Assembly (NCBI GenBank): GCA_027886185.1
Contig: WOAB01000142.1
Location: 248,001 to 312,000 of the forward strand
Direction: 5' to 3'
Length of the DNA stretch: 64,000 nucleotides
DNA from: Rheum nobile
Lineage: Eukaryota; Streptophyta; Magnoliopsida; Caryophyllales; Polygonaceae
Below are positions 43,680 to 54,496 of the stretch, one piece after another (within the stretch, counting starts at the first letter, position 1; every line of letters begins with the position of its first letter). The notes below the pieces were generated by a model. That model made no database searches. It was not told where the DNA came from and was given only the letters and a program-made list of their open reading frames with translations. The position numbers and the translations under genes are program-made.

Positions 43680-44844
43680 AGATTGAAATATATCTATGAT
43701 GCTGGCCTTGATGGCTTTGATATGATTTTGGACAGTTCTGAACTGTTTAGTTAGAATGAGTATTCGCAGGAACGCTACTTGGTATCTCCTTGTGAGTACT
43801 AGTCGTTTCTTTATAACCAAGTGGATGGGATGTCCAGGCCCCAACACTTCTCTTTGGTCATGACCATTCCCTTTCCGTGTACAGGGAAGGTGCACACAGC
43901 TGGTGCCACTCTCTGGGATTTAGTCTCAACTCTTTATATCTCAATATCCAGCGTGGATGAGATTCTAAAAGCTTGAAACGTGAATGATCGTTTTGGAACT
44001 AAATAAGATAAGTGCCCGAGTGCACATAATTAATATACCATTGACGAGTAGTGCAACTAGGTAATAGTGCAGCTAGGAAACTCGTCCTGACTTTGATCAG
44101 AGTACGTTCTCTTTCCAATCTGGATTCGCTTTATGCGGTGAGGTTGGTCATGAACCGAAACATCTAGTCAGTTTTTAAACGCATGTATGTGAAACGATAA
44201 TGTTCCAGACCTTTGTCATGCTTCCGATAAGACTCACTCTTTTGGAGTCTTCTCTTGGATTAATTCCTATAAGACTCATTTCCGTTGGAGTTTTCTCTTG
44301 ATCATTTCTTTTGATATATTCCAGTAGAAGTATGGTGGTTGGCTATCGTTATCGGTTATTATCCGAGAAACGATGAGTCTAACCTAATACGACTACTTAG
44401 AACCACTCTGCTTTGTACCCTTGTGTAGTCTTTCATTAGACTAACCAACCGTAATTATTCCCTTGCATGGTTGGCTGGTGTCATCCGTTCGATTCGGCAC
44501 ATCGGATAAGTTGCCACTCCACGAAGGCTAAGAACGACTATGACGGTAGGTGTTTTTGACAAGTTTATCCAGGTTGAGATCCTTGGCGTTGATCGCTGTG
44601 ATCAAGACTTGTTTTATCTTTAAAAGACTTCCGCTATGCTTTAATTACTTTGATGACAATGTTTTATCCTACGGGGATTGGGTTGTAATCCCCCGACATA
44701 TGTTTTAAAGATGGTTGTTGATTATATAAAAGTTGTTTATGATTTGTATAATCCGGTTTAGCCTTGGGTGGTTTCGAAGGTGAAATCCGAGATCACTGGC
44801 GGTAATACCCTTTCCAATTGGGTTAAGAATTTGGGGGTGTTACA
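42258..44844 (+). repeat. 3' LTR (2.59 kb)
   Basis: It begins TGTAATATCCC and ends GGGGGTGTTACA. It contains an extra ~106-bp segment with an (AT)n microsatellite (about 43645-43676) that is missing from the 5' copy. The TATA box is near 42587. Confidence 0.93.
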
Positions 44845-45190
44845 CAATATCACAGTGTTGTACTTGAATGTTTCCTAATGACACTTTTTTGTTCAACAAT
44901 GTCACTTTAGTTTCAATAACACTTTTTCACTACTTTCAACAACAGAGTGATTCTAATGACACTTTTCACAGAATTACAATAATCTGACATTGTCTATAGA
45001 AATCAGAGATTCTAATGACACTTTTTTAATGTATATAACTCTTCAACAAAAAGTGTAATGACAATCTAGTATAAGTCTTCAACAAAAAATCTGTATTAAT
45101 GACACTTTAGTATAATTCGACACTGTCAACACCACCATAAAATCTGTTTTAATGACACTTTAGTATAATTCTTCAACAAATTGTGAATTC
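44845..45190 (+). repeat. TAATGACACTTT-rich DNA between the converging MULE genes
   Basis: Plus-strand motif copies continue here, although the flanking transposase gene is on the minus strand. Confidence 0.8.
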
Positions 45191-45194
45191 TCCT

Positions 45195-46345
45195 TACTCC
45201 ACTTGCATCATTTAGCCACTGCTGCTTGCTGCCATGTTCTTGCATGTTTTTTTGTTGTGTCCAGCTACCCCACATGTTCCACACTTCACTGTCTTCTTTC
45301 TTGTCTCCTTAATGATACTTTTCTTAAATTCTCCTTCAGAGGGAAGCCTACATTTTCTTTGCCTGCCAACCTTCTTTTTATATTCTGGTGGAAGACATAC
45401 TATCTTGCTAACATCTTCAGGTACAATCCATGATGATTTCATAGGCATCGGGTATATTGTTTCCTGGTATGCCATGCTCCACTTCTCAAAGTAATAATAG
45501 GGACTTAGAAATTCAGTAATTGTACCGTTAGCCTTTCGAATGGCAGCCATGGCATGTGTACATGGGATTTTGTCCAAATCAAAAACCCTGCAGCTGCATG
45601 TTCTGTTTGATAGATTTACTACAACAGTGAAGTTCCCACCAAATACCTCAAACTCAACCTGGTTTAGTTTCTTTACTTCATATCTTCTCGACTCCTTGTA
45701 CCTTGCCTCTATCACATTCTTCACATGTGGTGGCAATTCTTTATTGTTCCGTAATGCAAGTTCTCGGCGCTTATTAAACCAACTTGAAAGCAAATCCTAA
45801 TGTAATCCAGAAGAGCAACTACTTGGTACGATCTAGCTTCTCTCAAAACTGAGTTTATGCTTTCTGAGTTATTTGTTGTCATTATGTTGTATCTGTCACC
45901 TGGACAATGAGCTCGAGCCCACTTTTGCAATAATAAGGTAGTTCACCATTTCTGGATTGATGGCACTTATTTGGTTAAACCATTCATCAAACTCTGTGAT
46001 TGTATAGGCATCAACTGCATTTGAGAACAATCTAATGACACTGTTGTCCTTGTATGTTGTCTTCATATTCTGTTTTAGGTGTCGCGTGCAAACCAAATGT
46101 GTTGCTGAACTGTACACTGTCTCTATAGCTTTTCCAATGCTTATGTGTCGATCTGAGATAGTCATCAATTCAGGTGAAGATGGGATGACATTATGCATTT
46201 GTTGGAAAAACCAAACCATGATTTATCATTCTCTGAATCAACCACGACATATGCAAGAGGATAGATTTGATTGTTTGCATCCTGCGCAGTCGCGATCATT
46301 AGATTGCCCTCAAACTTCTCATGTAGAAATGTACCATCCACCATG
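45195..46345 (-). pseudogene. MULE transposase catalytic domain, SWIM finger and C-terminal CCHC knuckle
   Basis: Minus-strand order: MVDGTFLHEKFEGNLMIA (first catalytic Asp), IYPLAYVVVDSENDKSW, LMTISDRHISIGKAIETVYS (second Asp) and CTRHLKQNMK. Then come, in shifted frames, RYNIMTTNNSESINSVLREA, the SWIM zinc finger CSCRVFDLDKIPCTHAMAAI and the knuckle CGTCGVAGHNKKTC. Frameshifts occur near 45927 and 45795, with stops near 46215. It is the MURA-type transposase that would cut and integrate the element; it is inactive here. Confidence 0.9.
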
Positions 46346-46968
46346 ATAACCTACCAGAAAATGTCAATGATACTTTAGATTTTTATTAATGACACTTAAT
46401 TGTCAAGGCAGAAGAGAAACATTTGTGACAGTTTAGACACTAATGACACTTTTTATATATGTTGTGTTCTAATGAGATTCAATATTTTTGGTAATGACAC
46501 TATTATAATAGGGTACACAGTAATGACAGTATACACAATGACACTATTGAAAAAGTGTCAACACCACATCCACTAAGAGTGTCATTATAAATCATTCCAG
46601 TGAAACATTAATGACAGTTTCAAACTAATGACACTTTCTAGATATACTTTGTTCTACTGACATTCAATATTTTTTTGGTAATGACACTTTACAGAGTAAT
46701 GATGCAATGTTTAACATGATAATGACAGTTCTAGAAGCTTCACAGTTTTACATGCTAATGACACTTTAGAAATATTATATTTTTAAATGCTAATGACACT
46801 TTCTCTTATGTTTCCATGACACATTATATTTTTTAAATGCTATAATAAAATTAGAGCATAATTGAAATAATGACACTTCTTCAATATTCCCAGCTCTTAC
46901 ATGCTAATGACACTTTTTCTATGTGTTTAATGACACTGTTTGTTAATGACAGTAATGTTAGAAGCTTA
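46346..46968 (+). repeat. TAATGACACTTT-rich intron of the transposase gene
   Basis: Dense motif copies, nearly all on the plus strand, which is antisense to the transposase. Single reverse copies occur near 46555 and 46571. Confidence 0.85.
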
Positions 46969-47043
46969 CCTTTCTCATTACAGCAAAACCTCTGATCGAT
47001 GCTCCTATTGAAATGAATACGTACTTGAAACGGTTTTGATTAT
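46969..47043 (-). pseudogene. MULE transposase internal exon piece
   Basis: The minus strand encodes NRFKYVFISIGASIRGFAVM, the usual segment before the catalytic domain of MULE transposases, where an FDRFFVxFxACxxGF-like pattern is expected. It is cut by the SINE cluster at 47044. Confidence 0.65.
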
Positions 47044-47546
47044 TATGGGGACTTAAACCAGCCCAACCACATGGGCTGCAGCCCAGCAGCCCCCAACCCA
47101 TCCCATGATAGCCCACCCAGGCTGCCCACAGGCCCATCTCTGGAGGTTAATCTCTGAAGGTTGTTGCATGGGGGATTCGAACCCCCGACCTTTGACATAT
47201 CCCCCTTGAACAGGCAGGACATGACACCAACTACACTGCAGTGTAGTTGGTGTCATGTCCTGCCTGTTCAAGGGGGATATGTCAAAGGTCGGGGGTCGAA
47301 TCCCCCAGGCAACAACCTTCAGAGATTAACCTCCAGAGATGGGCTTGTGGGCAGTGTAGTTGGTGTCATGTCCTGCCTGTTCAAGGGGGATATGTCAAAG
47401 GTCGGGGGTTCGAATCCCCTAGGCAACAACCTTAAGAGATTAACCTCCAGAGATGGGCATGCGGGCAGCCTGGGTGGGCTATCCTGGGATGGGTTGGGGG
47501 CTGTTGGGCTGCAGCCCATGTGGTTGGGCTGGTTTAAGTCCCCACA
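47044..47546. mobile_element. Compound SINE cluster: one inverted and two direct copies
   Basis: Copy 1 (47239-47044) is on the minus strand. Copies 2 (47240-47354, tail-truncated) and 3 (47355-47546) are on the plus strand. Each has a tRNA-like head (TGTAGTTGGTGTCATG; B box GGTTCGAATCCC in copies 1 and 3) and a body with GAGATTAACCTCCAGAGATG. The tail is GGGATGGGTTGGGG then GGGCTGCAGCCCATG. The outer ends are inverted (GGGGACTTAAACCAGCCCAA) and flanked by ATTAT-like sequence. The tail is shared with the SINEs at 30239-30814. The cluster splits a transposase exon. Confidence 0.78.
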
Positions 47547-47549
47547 ATT

Positions 47550-48145
47550 ATCTACCTCAAAGCATGTATATGTTCCAGTGTTTACTTGTTCTAACATATG
47601 GCAATATAAAGGTATCATTGCATAGTTTTCTTCCGGAGTACCTCTTATCAAGTTTTCAGCCCATTCCTGCGCTTTCCAAGCTTTCCAATAGTTCACATCT
47701 TGATACCACTCATTCCTCATATCATTCTGAATCATGTTAGCATTTGGTCCCTTCTTAATACCTATGAACCTATACTTTACAAGAACAAACACGTTAATTT
47801 CATACGCAATCAAAATTCAATAAGATATGTAATTATATACTGTCATTACAAAATATTTTACCTTGTTTTTATCTGCCGAGCAACAGTTTTTATATGTAGG
47901 TTTAGAGTGCCTTTCAAATCTTGCATTAAACAAGCAAGTGTGTTCGTCAATCATTTTCCAGATCTCAAAGTATTCAGAACCCTTCAATTTTGTAGCCCTT
48001 ACTCTCCATTTGCAGTTGGCATCCACACATAACAACTTGTATAATTCTGAATTTGACTTGAAAACTTTGTATCCAAAATTCTCACACATCGCCATATTTT
48101 TTATGGCAGTTTTCAAGTCATCTTTAGTCTTAAACAATTGCTCTA
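47550..48145 (-). pseudogene. MULE transposase DNA-binding (MuDR/FAR1-like) region
   Basis: Minus-strand peptide EQLFKTKDDLKTAIKNMAMC, then DANCKWRVRATKLKGSEYFE and EHTCLFNARFERHSKPTY. This is the MuDR N-terminal Cys/His DNA-binding pattern. After an intron (GTAAAA donor near 47862, acceptor near 47770) the next exon reads GIKKGPNANMIQNDMRN and WKAQEWAENLIRGTPEENYA. The reading frame is cut at 48146 by the non-coding LTR element and resumes at 53513. Confidence 0.85.
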
Positions 48146-49590
48146 TGATGTGGCTAAAACGTACCCGCAAGTGTACGGGATCAGTTATAGTAGTCAAGTG
48201 TCGATCCCACAGAGACCAATGTAATATTAATTGAAACGCTATCAGTGAACTAGGCTAGGAAATATATGGAATTGGGGAAAACTATAACTAAGCTAACAAA
48301 TAATAATAAAGAAAACAGATAAAAATCTATGGGATAAATGTGTCTAAGGTTAAGGATCACCACAACGATGTAATAGTAAATAAAATCACACTTCACCTGA
48401 ATCTAGTCCAAATTATTTGAAGGTAGGCTATCTAAGGTAATCTACTAACTCCTTTCAGACGATAGTAAACGTGCATGGACTAAACTAACAATCGATGTCG
48501 CACAGAGCTAATCTCATCCAAACCCTTTAACGCACTTAGAGTCTAGGAATAAACTGAAATAACATTCGCTGTCGCGCTCCGCTAATCCAACTCAAACCTA
48601 GAACATCTACGATAACCTATTAATCCTCAAGAGTAATTAAGTTGCTGTCGCACAAATAACACTCAGGTTCAATTCCTAGTAGTCTAATAAAGTAATCTCT
48701 TTTCAGACTCATACCTTATCTGAGTTATCTATTGAGGTTATCTCCTTTCAGACTCAAACCTAATAGAAACCTAATTGACATTCATCAATTGCATTAAGAA
48801 CTCTAGGATTGAATCAAACAAGGTTTCAGATTTCAATCCAGGCAAATAAATAATTCTAATTACATACGCATCGTCGGGATCACCATAACCCTAGAACTAG
48901 GAATTTAGCCAAACATGATCGAAGATAAATAATAGATTAAACTAGCCATCAATATGCATGAATTATTCAACAAAAATAAGAGATAAAAAAACTTAGTTTC
49001 AATGTCAAAATAATCCAAACGAAAGCTAGAACATTAAGTACAATCTTCAATCCATGCCAAAGGCCAAAATTCCTTCATGAAGTTCCACCCCTCTGTCTGC
49101 GGCATAAGCTAAAACCAAAAGCTCCAAACAAAAACTAAAGCAAGAAAAACAAAACTAAACTAAACCTAATAAAAACTAATCTAAGCTACTGCCGCCTCCT
49201 TTGAAAAGTCAAACCCTTCTCCAAATCTTGCGCATCCTCCTAATCTCGGTGGGCTCCTGCAGCCTAGCTTCGATCTGTAATTACGAGGCCCAATAGAAGT
49301 ACTTGGCCCAACGTCTCTCAGTTGCTTCTGTCTTTTGCCCAACGCAGCCATTGCTTGCAAATGTTGGGACGTGACCCAATCTATTCTCCACTTGTTTGAC
49401 GTCCTTAATAATAGTCTCGTATAATCTTTAAATTTAACCTAAAATGTCTGAAATATATAAAAATACGAGTGTAGACTCCGAATACAAAATAATACAAAAT
49501 TAACAATAAAAAGATATAAAATATGCATGCAAATGAACTATTCTAATATGCAACTAGACTTCTAAAATATGTATAAATTAGGTGTTATCA
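48146..49590 (-). repeat. 3' LTR (1.45 kb)
   Basis: Plus-strand reading TGATGTGGCTAAAACGTACC ... GGTGTTATCA. It contains a series of AATCxCTGTCGCxC phrases near 48490-48660. Compared with the partner it has an insertion of about 20 bp near 48188. Confidence 0.92.
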
Positions 49591-52058
49591 AATCCCCCAA
49601 GCTTAAACCTTGCTTGTCCTCAAGCAAGAACATAGTTCGAAATTCCACAAGAAATACAAAGGTTGTCTCTATCCAATCAATACTCAAGCAAGTTCATGAA
49701 AACTTAAATATTTAGCAATGTAATCATCAAAGCATGTAAATAATCATTAAAGAGACTAAGTAGAACATCCATTCTAGACCTCGCTTAGGAAAAAGAATAT
49801 GAATCACTCTCACTCATGTGTTTAGGGTATAGTGTTTCGCTCAAATCTCAACTTTGAAAACTCATCTACCATAAGCTTGCATCAGTGTCTTAAATCTCCA
49901 CCACTATGAACCTTGTACATGACATAAATCAAGAGAATTTTTATTGAGTTGTAATGGGGTTAGGTAAAAAGAAAGATAGGGATACAACTTGACCAAGTGG
50001 TGCTAAATCCGGGAAAGAGGAACTAACCAAAACTACACCAAACTTGAGGATTTCTCATACCATTCTTTTTAACAAAATGCCCTTATTCTTGGCTTCTTCT
50101 TTTTCTTTTTTCATTCTTTTTTTTTCTTTTTCAAAAGCCAAAATTCTTCAAACAATAACATGCCATATAAATAACTCCCCCATGCTTGGCTTGCAATCAT
50201 AAAAACAAACAAATAAATAATCCTAATTCCCGGATGGGTAAAAGGCTAATCATTAAGTTCAGAATGTTTTTGTGGAGCTTACAAAGAAATAGGCTAATTA
50301 GGCTCAGCGGACTTTAAGCAGAGGAATAACATATAAGGGTGGTAAAGGGAAATATAGGCTAATAAAAAAAAAATGCCTCAATCATTTTTATATCATGCAC
50401 AAGAGTCATAACGTGGCCTCAAAATAAGTTATAAATGCAATTTCTAGAGATAAAGCAATCAAAGTGAGAGTCACACACATGAAAAGAAAAAGAGGACTTA
50501 ATTATGTGCAGTACTAAGGCTCAAAAGCTCACAGGTAATTGTGTCCAGAATTTCAATCCTAACTAGTCTCAATAAATGACTAAATACATACTCTAACTCA
50601 AACATCAAAAAATATAAAAATTATCATCAACATGCTTAAAATCAACTACAATATTAACAACCAATATATTTCAAGAGGAATTTTTGCAAGACAAACAAAC
50701 AAAGCAAAGTATGAGAATCATATCAAACACCTAAAATACAATGTATGATGCATGAAATGTTATGCAAAAACGGAAAAAAATGACACAAAAAACATGAAAA
50801 TGCAAACGGAACTACACCATGGAATTATCCATCTCCCAAGCTTAAATTCTACATTGTCCCTAATGTAGACATAGAAGAAAGATGAAAAGAAACTCACCAA
50901 ATAAATCAGGCATTAAGGCATCTTCACTCTATGCTTCGGGGTTGTCGAAAAGTAGTACAAGCGCAGAAGGATTTCAGCAACATCTTCTCTTTCAGTAGCA
51001 CTGTACACAACATATACAAAGCAAACCCCAACACAAGACTATATATTCTACTAGTTAGTAGGCATAAACAAAGTTTAAAACATGCTCAGACAAAATTGTA
51101 AAAATTGAAACTCGTGATCATCAAATATATATGTCCAAGCAGGAATGTATTAGTAGAATATCAATGCCCACTAAGCAGAGCAGCCAACGCTGGTTTAGCA
51201 ATAAGCAACATAGAGGTTCAGATGGATCACACTAGCTAGCAGCATGGCAACATAAGATTTGTCATTAATTTTTCCTACAAGTGGACTAGCAAAGAATAGT
51301 AACCACTGTAATGTCAATATAAGCATTCACTAGCTAGCAGCATGGCAATATAAGCATTCTTAAGCACAAGTTCAGCAAGTCAAACCTCCACTTACCATGG
51401 TTCCAAATAGGCTCGAAGTTGAAGTTCTCGCCGGATCTGATTCGGGTTTTGTGGGAGGTATTGGCGGCCGGAGGCGAGACATGGGCATGGTGGAGAACAG
51501 AAACAGGGGCTGGTGCAGCTCGATTGGTGGTGCGAGCCGCGGCGGGTGGATCTGGACTGGGAGTTGCGGGCTCAGCTTGGATCTGGGTGTGGACCTCGAG
51601 CGGGTGGTGGTGTTCGCCGGTGAGGAGAGCAAGGGCAAGAGGTGGTGTTGGTGTGGCCGGTGGTGGGTCTGGGTATGAGGAGGGAGAGTCAGTGCGGCGG
51701 CGGGACTAGGTGGGGGTCGCCGGTGAGAGTTACCGGTGTGGGTCGGTGGTGAGGGAGAGGAGGTGCGGCGGCGGGACAGAGAGGGCAAGGAAAGGAGGAG
51801 GGGAAAGGGACAGGAGAAAGAAAGAAACAGGGAACAAAGATTTTTTTTTTAAGGCAGCGGACAGATTGAAACTCGGTCCAGAACTCAGTCGAGTGACCGA
51901 GTTCTGGGCCGAGTTCCTTTCTGTCGGGACGAGCTTCCCGAGTTTTCTAATTTTTTCTCTCTCTTTTTTTACCTGAAATAAGAAATTAAAAAAAAATCAA
52001 AACAAAAATAAAGATCTAGAAACACTAATAGAGATAACAACTAATATTAACAAATTGG
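49591..52058 (-). other. Non-coding interior of the LARD-like element
   Basis: AT-rich, with pyrimidine and purine tracts near 50095-50130, and no domain in any frame. A GC-rich island at about 51390-51830 has Pro/Ser/Gly-rich chance frames on both strands. It could be a leader or a captured host fragment. ACTCGGTCCAGAACTCAG and GAGTTCTGGGCCGAGTTC near 51870-51920 are partly complementary. Confidence 0.7.
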
Positions 52059-52076
52059 TCCCCGACAACGGCGCCA
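52059..52076 (-). promoter_or_regulatory. Primer-binding site of the LARD-like element
   Basis: TGGCGCCGTTGTCGGGGA on the minus strand, next to the LTR end (TTTT spacer). TGGCGCC...GGGGA sites are typical of plant Tat/Ogre-like gypsy elements, not the tRNA-Met type seen elsewhere in this window. Confidence 0.88.
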
Positions 52077-52082
52077 AAAACT

Positions 52083-53507
52083 TGATGTGGCTAAAATATA
52101 CCCGCAAATGTACAGGATCGGTTGTAGTAGTCAACTAATATTAATTGAAACGCTATCAGTGAACTAGGCCAGGAAATATGGAATTGGGAAAAACTATAAC
52201 TAAGCTAATAAATAATAATAAAGAAAACAGATAAAAATCTATGGGATAAATGTGTCTAAGGTTAAGGATCACCACACCGATGCAACAGTAAATAAAATAA
52301 CACTTCACCTGAATCTAGTCCAAATTATTTGAAGGTAAGCTATCTAAGGTAATCTACTAACTCCTTTCAGACGATAGTAAACGTGCCTGGACTAAACTAA
52401 CAATCGCTGTCGCGCAGAGCTAATCTCATCCAAACCCTTTAACGCACTTAGATTCTAGGAATAAACTGAAATAACATTTGCCGTCGCGCTCCGCTAATCC
52501 AACTCAAACCTAGAACATCTACGATAACCTATTAATCCTCAAGAGTAATTAAGTTGCTGTCGCACAAATAACACTCAGGTTCAATTCCTAGTAGTCTAAT
52601 AAAGTAATCTCCTTTCAGACTCATACCCTATCTGAGTTATCTATTGAGTTTATCTCCTTTCAGACTCAAACCTAATAGAAACCTAATTGACATTCATCAA
52701 TTGCATTAAGAACTCTAGGATTGAATCAAACAAGGTTTCAGATTTCAATCCAGGCAAAGAAATAATTCTAATTACATACGCATCGTCGGGATCACCATAA
52801 CCCTAGAACTAGGAATTTAGCCAAACATGATCGAAGATAAATAATAGATTAAACTAGACATCAATATGCATTAATTATTCAACAAAAATAAGAGATAAAA
52901 AAACTTAGTTTCAATGTCAAAATAATCCAAACGAAAGCTAGAATATTAAGTACAATCTTCAATCCATGCCAAAGGCCAAAATTCCTTCATGAAGTTCCAC
53001 CCCTCTGTCTGCGGCAGAAGCTAAAACCAAAAGCTCCAAACAAAAACTAAAGCAAGAAAAACAAAACTAAACTAAACCTAATAAAAACTAATCTAAGCTA
53101 CTGCCGCCTCCTTTGAAAAGTCAAACCCTTCTCCAAATCTTGCGCATCCTCCTAATCTCGGTGGGCTCCTGCAGCCAAGCTTCCCATGCGATCTGTAATT
53201 ACGAGGCCCAATAGAAGTACTTGGCCCAACGTCTCTCAGTTGCTTCTGTCTTTTGCCCAACGCAGCCATTGCTTGCAAATGTTGGGCCGTGACCCAATCT
53301 ATTCTCCGCTTGTTTGACGTCCTTAATAATAGTCTCGTATAATCTTTAAATTGAACCTAAAATGCCTAAAATATATAAAAGTACGAGTGTAGACTCCGAA
53401 TACAAAATAATACAAAATTAACAATAAAAAGATATAAAATATGCATGCAAATGAACTATTCTAATATGCAACTAGACTTCTAAAATATGTATATTTAGGT
53501 GTTATCA
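52083..53507 (-). repeat. 5' LTR (1.43 kb)
   Basis: Partner of 48146-49590. The minus strand begins TGATAACACCTAAATATAC and ends TAGCCACATCA. Confidence 0.92.
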
Positions 53508-53512
53508 CTCTA

Positions 53513-54074
53513 CATGCAGAAAATCATGCCCCGTAGGAAGAGCATAATCATTGACCTTTGAAGGTTTCCCTATCTTCAATGACAGTTTGTCATTATTATG
53601 CGTACTAAAATCCAGAGGCAAGTCTTCTTCAGCAACCACCAAAGGCACTATGTCATCACACTAAACCCTACAATCTAACTGCAAATGCTCCTCAACAACC
53701 ACCATTCTATTATCTTTTTGGAGTGCCAATACATGTTCTTCAACTGTCAACATATTAGTTGTAGATACAAACAATGGAAGTGTCCATGATACTTGAGGAC
53801 ACTCATTGATTTCAACAAAAAATTTGCAATCTTCGTCTGTATCAACTATATATGGCTCCGTTAGCTTCTAAAAAGGGTTCAAATGACCTAAGACTATGTC
53901 AGAACATGATGAATTGAGCTTGAACCTATCTATAATCATCTTCTTAAGCTCTCCTAACATCAAAGTGTCATTAACCATAAATGCTTTTGATGTGGTTTTG
54001 CCAGCATAAACATGACATCCCTCTTTTACTTCCCATTCTCCTCCAGAGAACACTGTTAGGATTCTCATCTGCAT
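53513..54074 (-). pseudogene. MULE transposase N-terminal region
   Basis: The start is ATG 54074 (MQMRILTVFSGGEWEV), the typical N-terminus of MURA-like proteins that begin with a small beta-grasp-like domain. A stop after LGHLNPF (53868) is followed in frame by EPYIVDTDEDCKFFVEINEC. A TAG follows in DCRV*CDDIV near 53665, and the segment ends with KPSKVNDYALPTGHDFLHVE at the LARD insertion. It continues at 48145. Confidence 0.8.
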
Positions 54075-54496
54075 CTATAACATGAAACCCAACAATCTGA
54101 CTTAATGACAGAATAATTTTAATGAAAGAATTTTGTAGTGTTATTCATAATATAGGAATTCAGAAAATTCTAATGACACTCTTGTTTAATCCTTTTAAAC
54201 AATCATTATTTTCATATTGTAATTTGTTAAACAATGACACTATTTCTGGATTATGCACACACTCATTCTAATGACACTTTTTCAACAGTGTCATTATAAA
54301 TCATAAAATTCAGACAATTCTAATGATACTTTTGTTTTATTCTCTTAAACAATCCTTATTTCTTATTGCAATTTAAACAACGATGACACTTTTTCTGGAT
54401 TATGCACACAATCATTTTAATGACACTTTTTGAACACTGAACACCACATCCAGAAAAAAAGTGCCATTATTAATCCGAAAATCCACAATGACATTA
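54075..54496 (+). repeat. Upstream region of the transposase gene with TAATGACACTTT motifs
   Basis: Motif copies again lie on the plus strand, with a reverse copy near 54289. A ~120-bp unit is duplicated (about 54165-54300 and 54310-54440; shared phrases AATTCAGAxAATTCTAATGA and GGATTATGCACACAxTCATT). It is cut at 54497 by a gypsy LTR. Confidence 0.75.

Larger units (their letters stand above)
37354..44844 (+). mobile_element. Complete non-coding LTR retrotransposon (LARD-like), TSD CAATA
   Basis: LTRs 37354-39834 and 42258-44844 flank a 2.4-kb interior with primer site and polypurine tract but no gag or pol. The perfect 5-bp target duplication CAATA (37349-37353, 44845-44849) proves a single insertion into the motif-rich MULE DNA. 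The two LTRs are nearly identical apart from one ~106-bp indel, so insertion is recent. It must be mobilised by proteins of a related gypsy element. Confidence 0.95.
48146..53507 (-). mobile_element. Complete non-coding LTR retrotransposon (LARD-like), TSD CTCTA
   Basis: LTRs 48146-49590 and 52083-53507 are nearly identical. The perfect 5-bp duplication CTCTA flanks the element (48141-48145, 53508-53512). On the minus strand the primer site (52059-52076) follows the 5' LTR and a polypurine tract (AAGCTTGGGGGATT) precedes the 3' LTR. The 2.5-kb interior has no gag or pol. This family differs from the TGTAATACC family in LTR sequence and primer site. Confidence 0.95.
26490..54496. mobile_element. 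Large Ulp1-carrying Mutator-like element (MULE), heavily nested
   Basis: A DUF1985-Ulp1 gene on the plus strand (27.4-36.9 kb) and a MURA-like transposase gene on the minus strand (54.1-45.2 kb) converge. They share the same TAATGACACTTT-rich non-coding DNA. MULEs carrying Ulp1-like proteases, such as Arabidopsis Kaonashi, are known. About 16-17 kb of this span is later insertions. I cannot find terminal inverted repeats; the right end is probably beyond the gypsy elements after 54497. Both genes carry stops and frameshifts, so this copy is inactive. Confidence 0.8.

Noticed and set aside
47395..47425. tRNA gene suggested by GGTTCGAATCCC
   Set aside because: It has box-like sequences but no acceptor stem or full cloverleaf; repeated copies with a shared tail show it is a SINE head.
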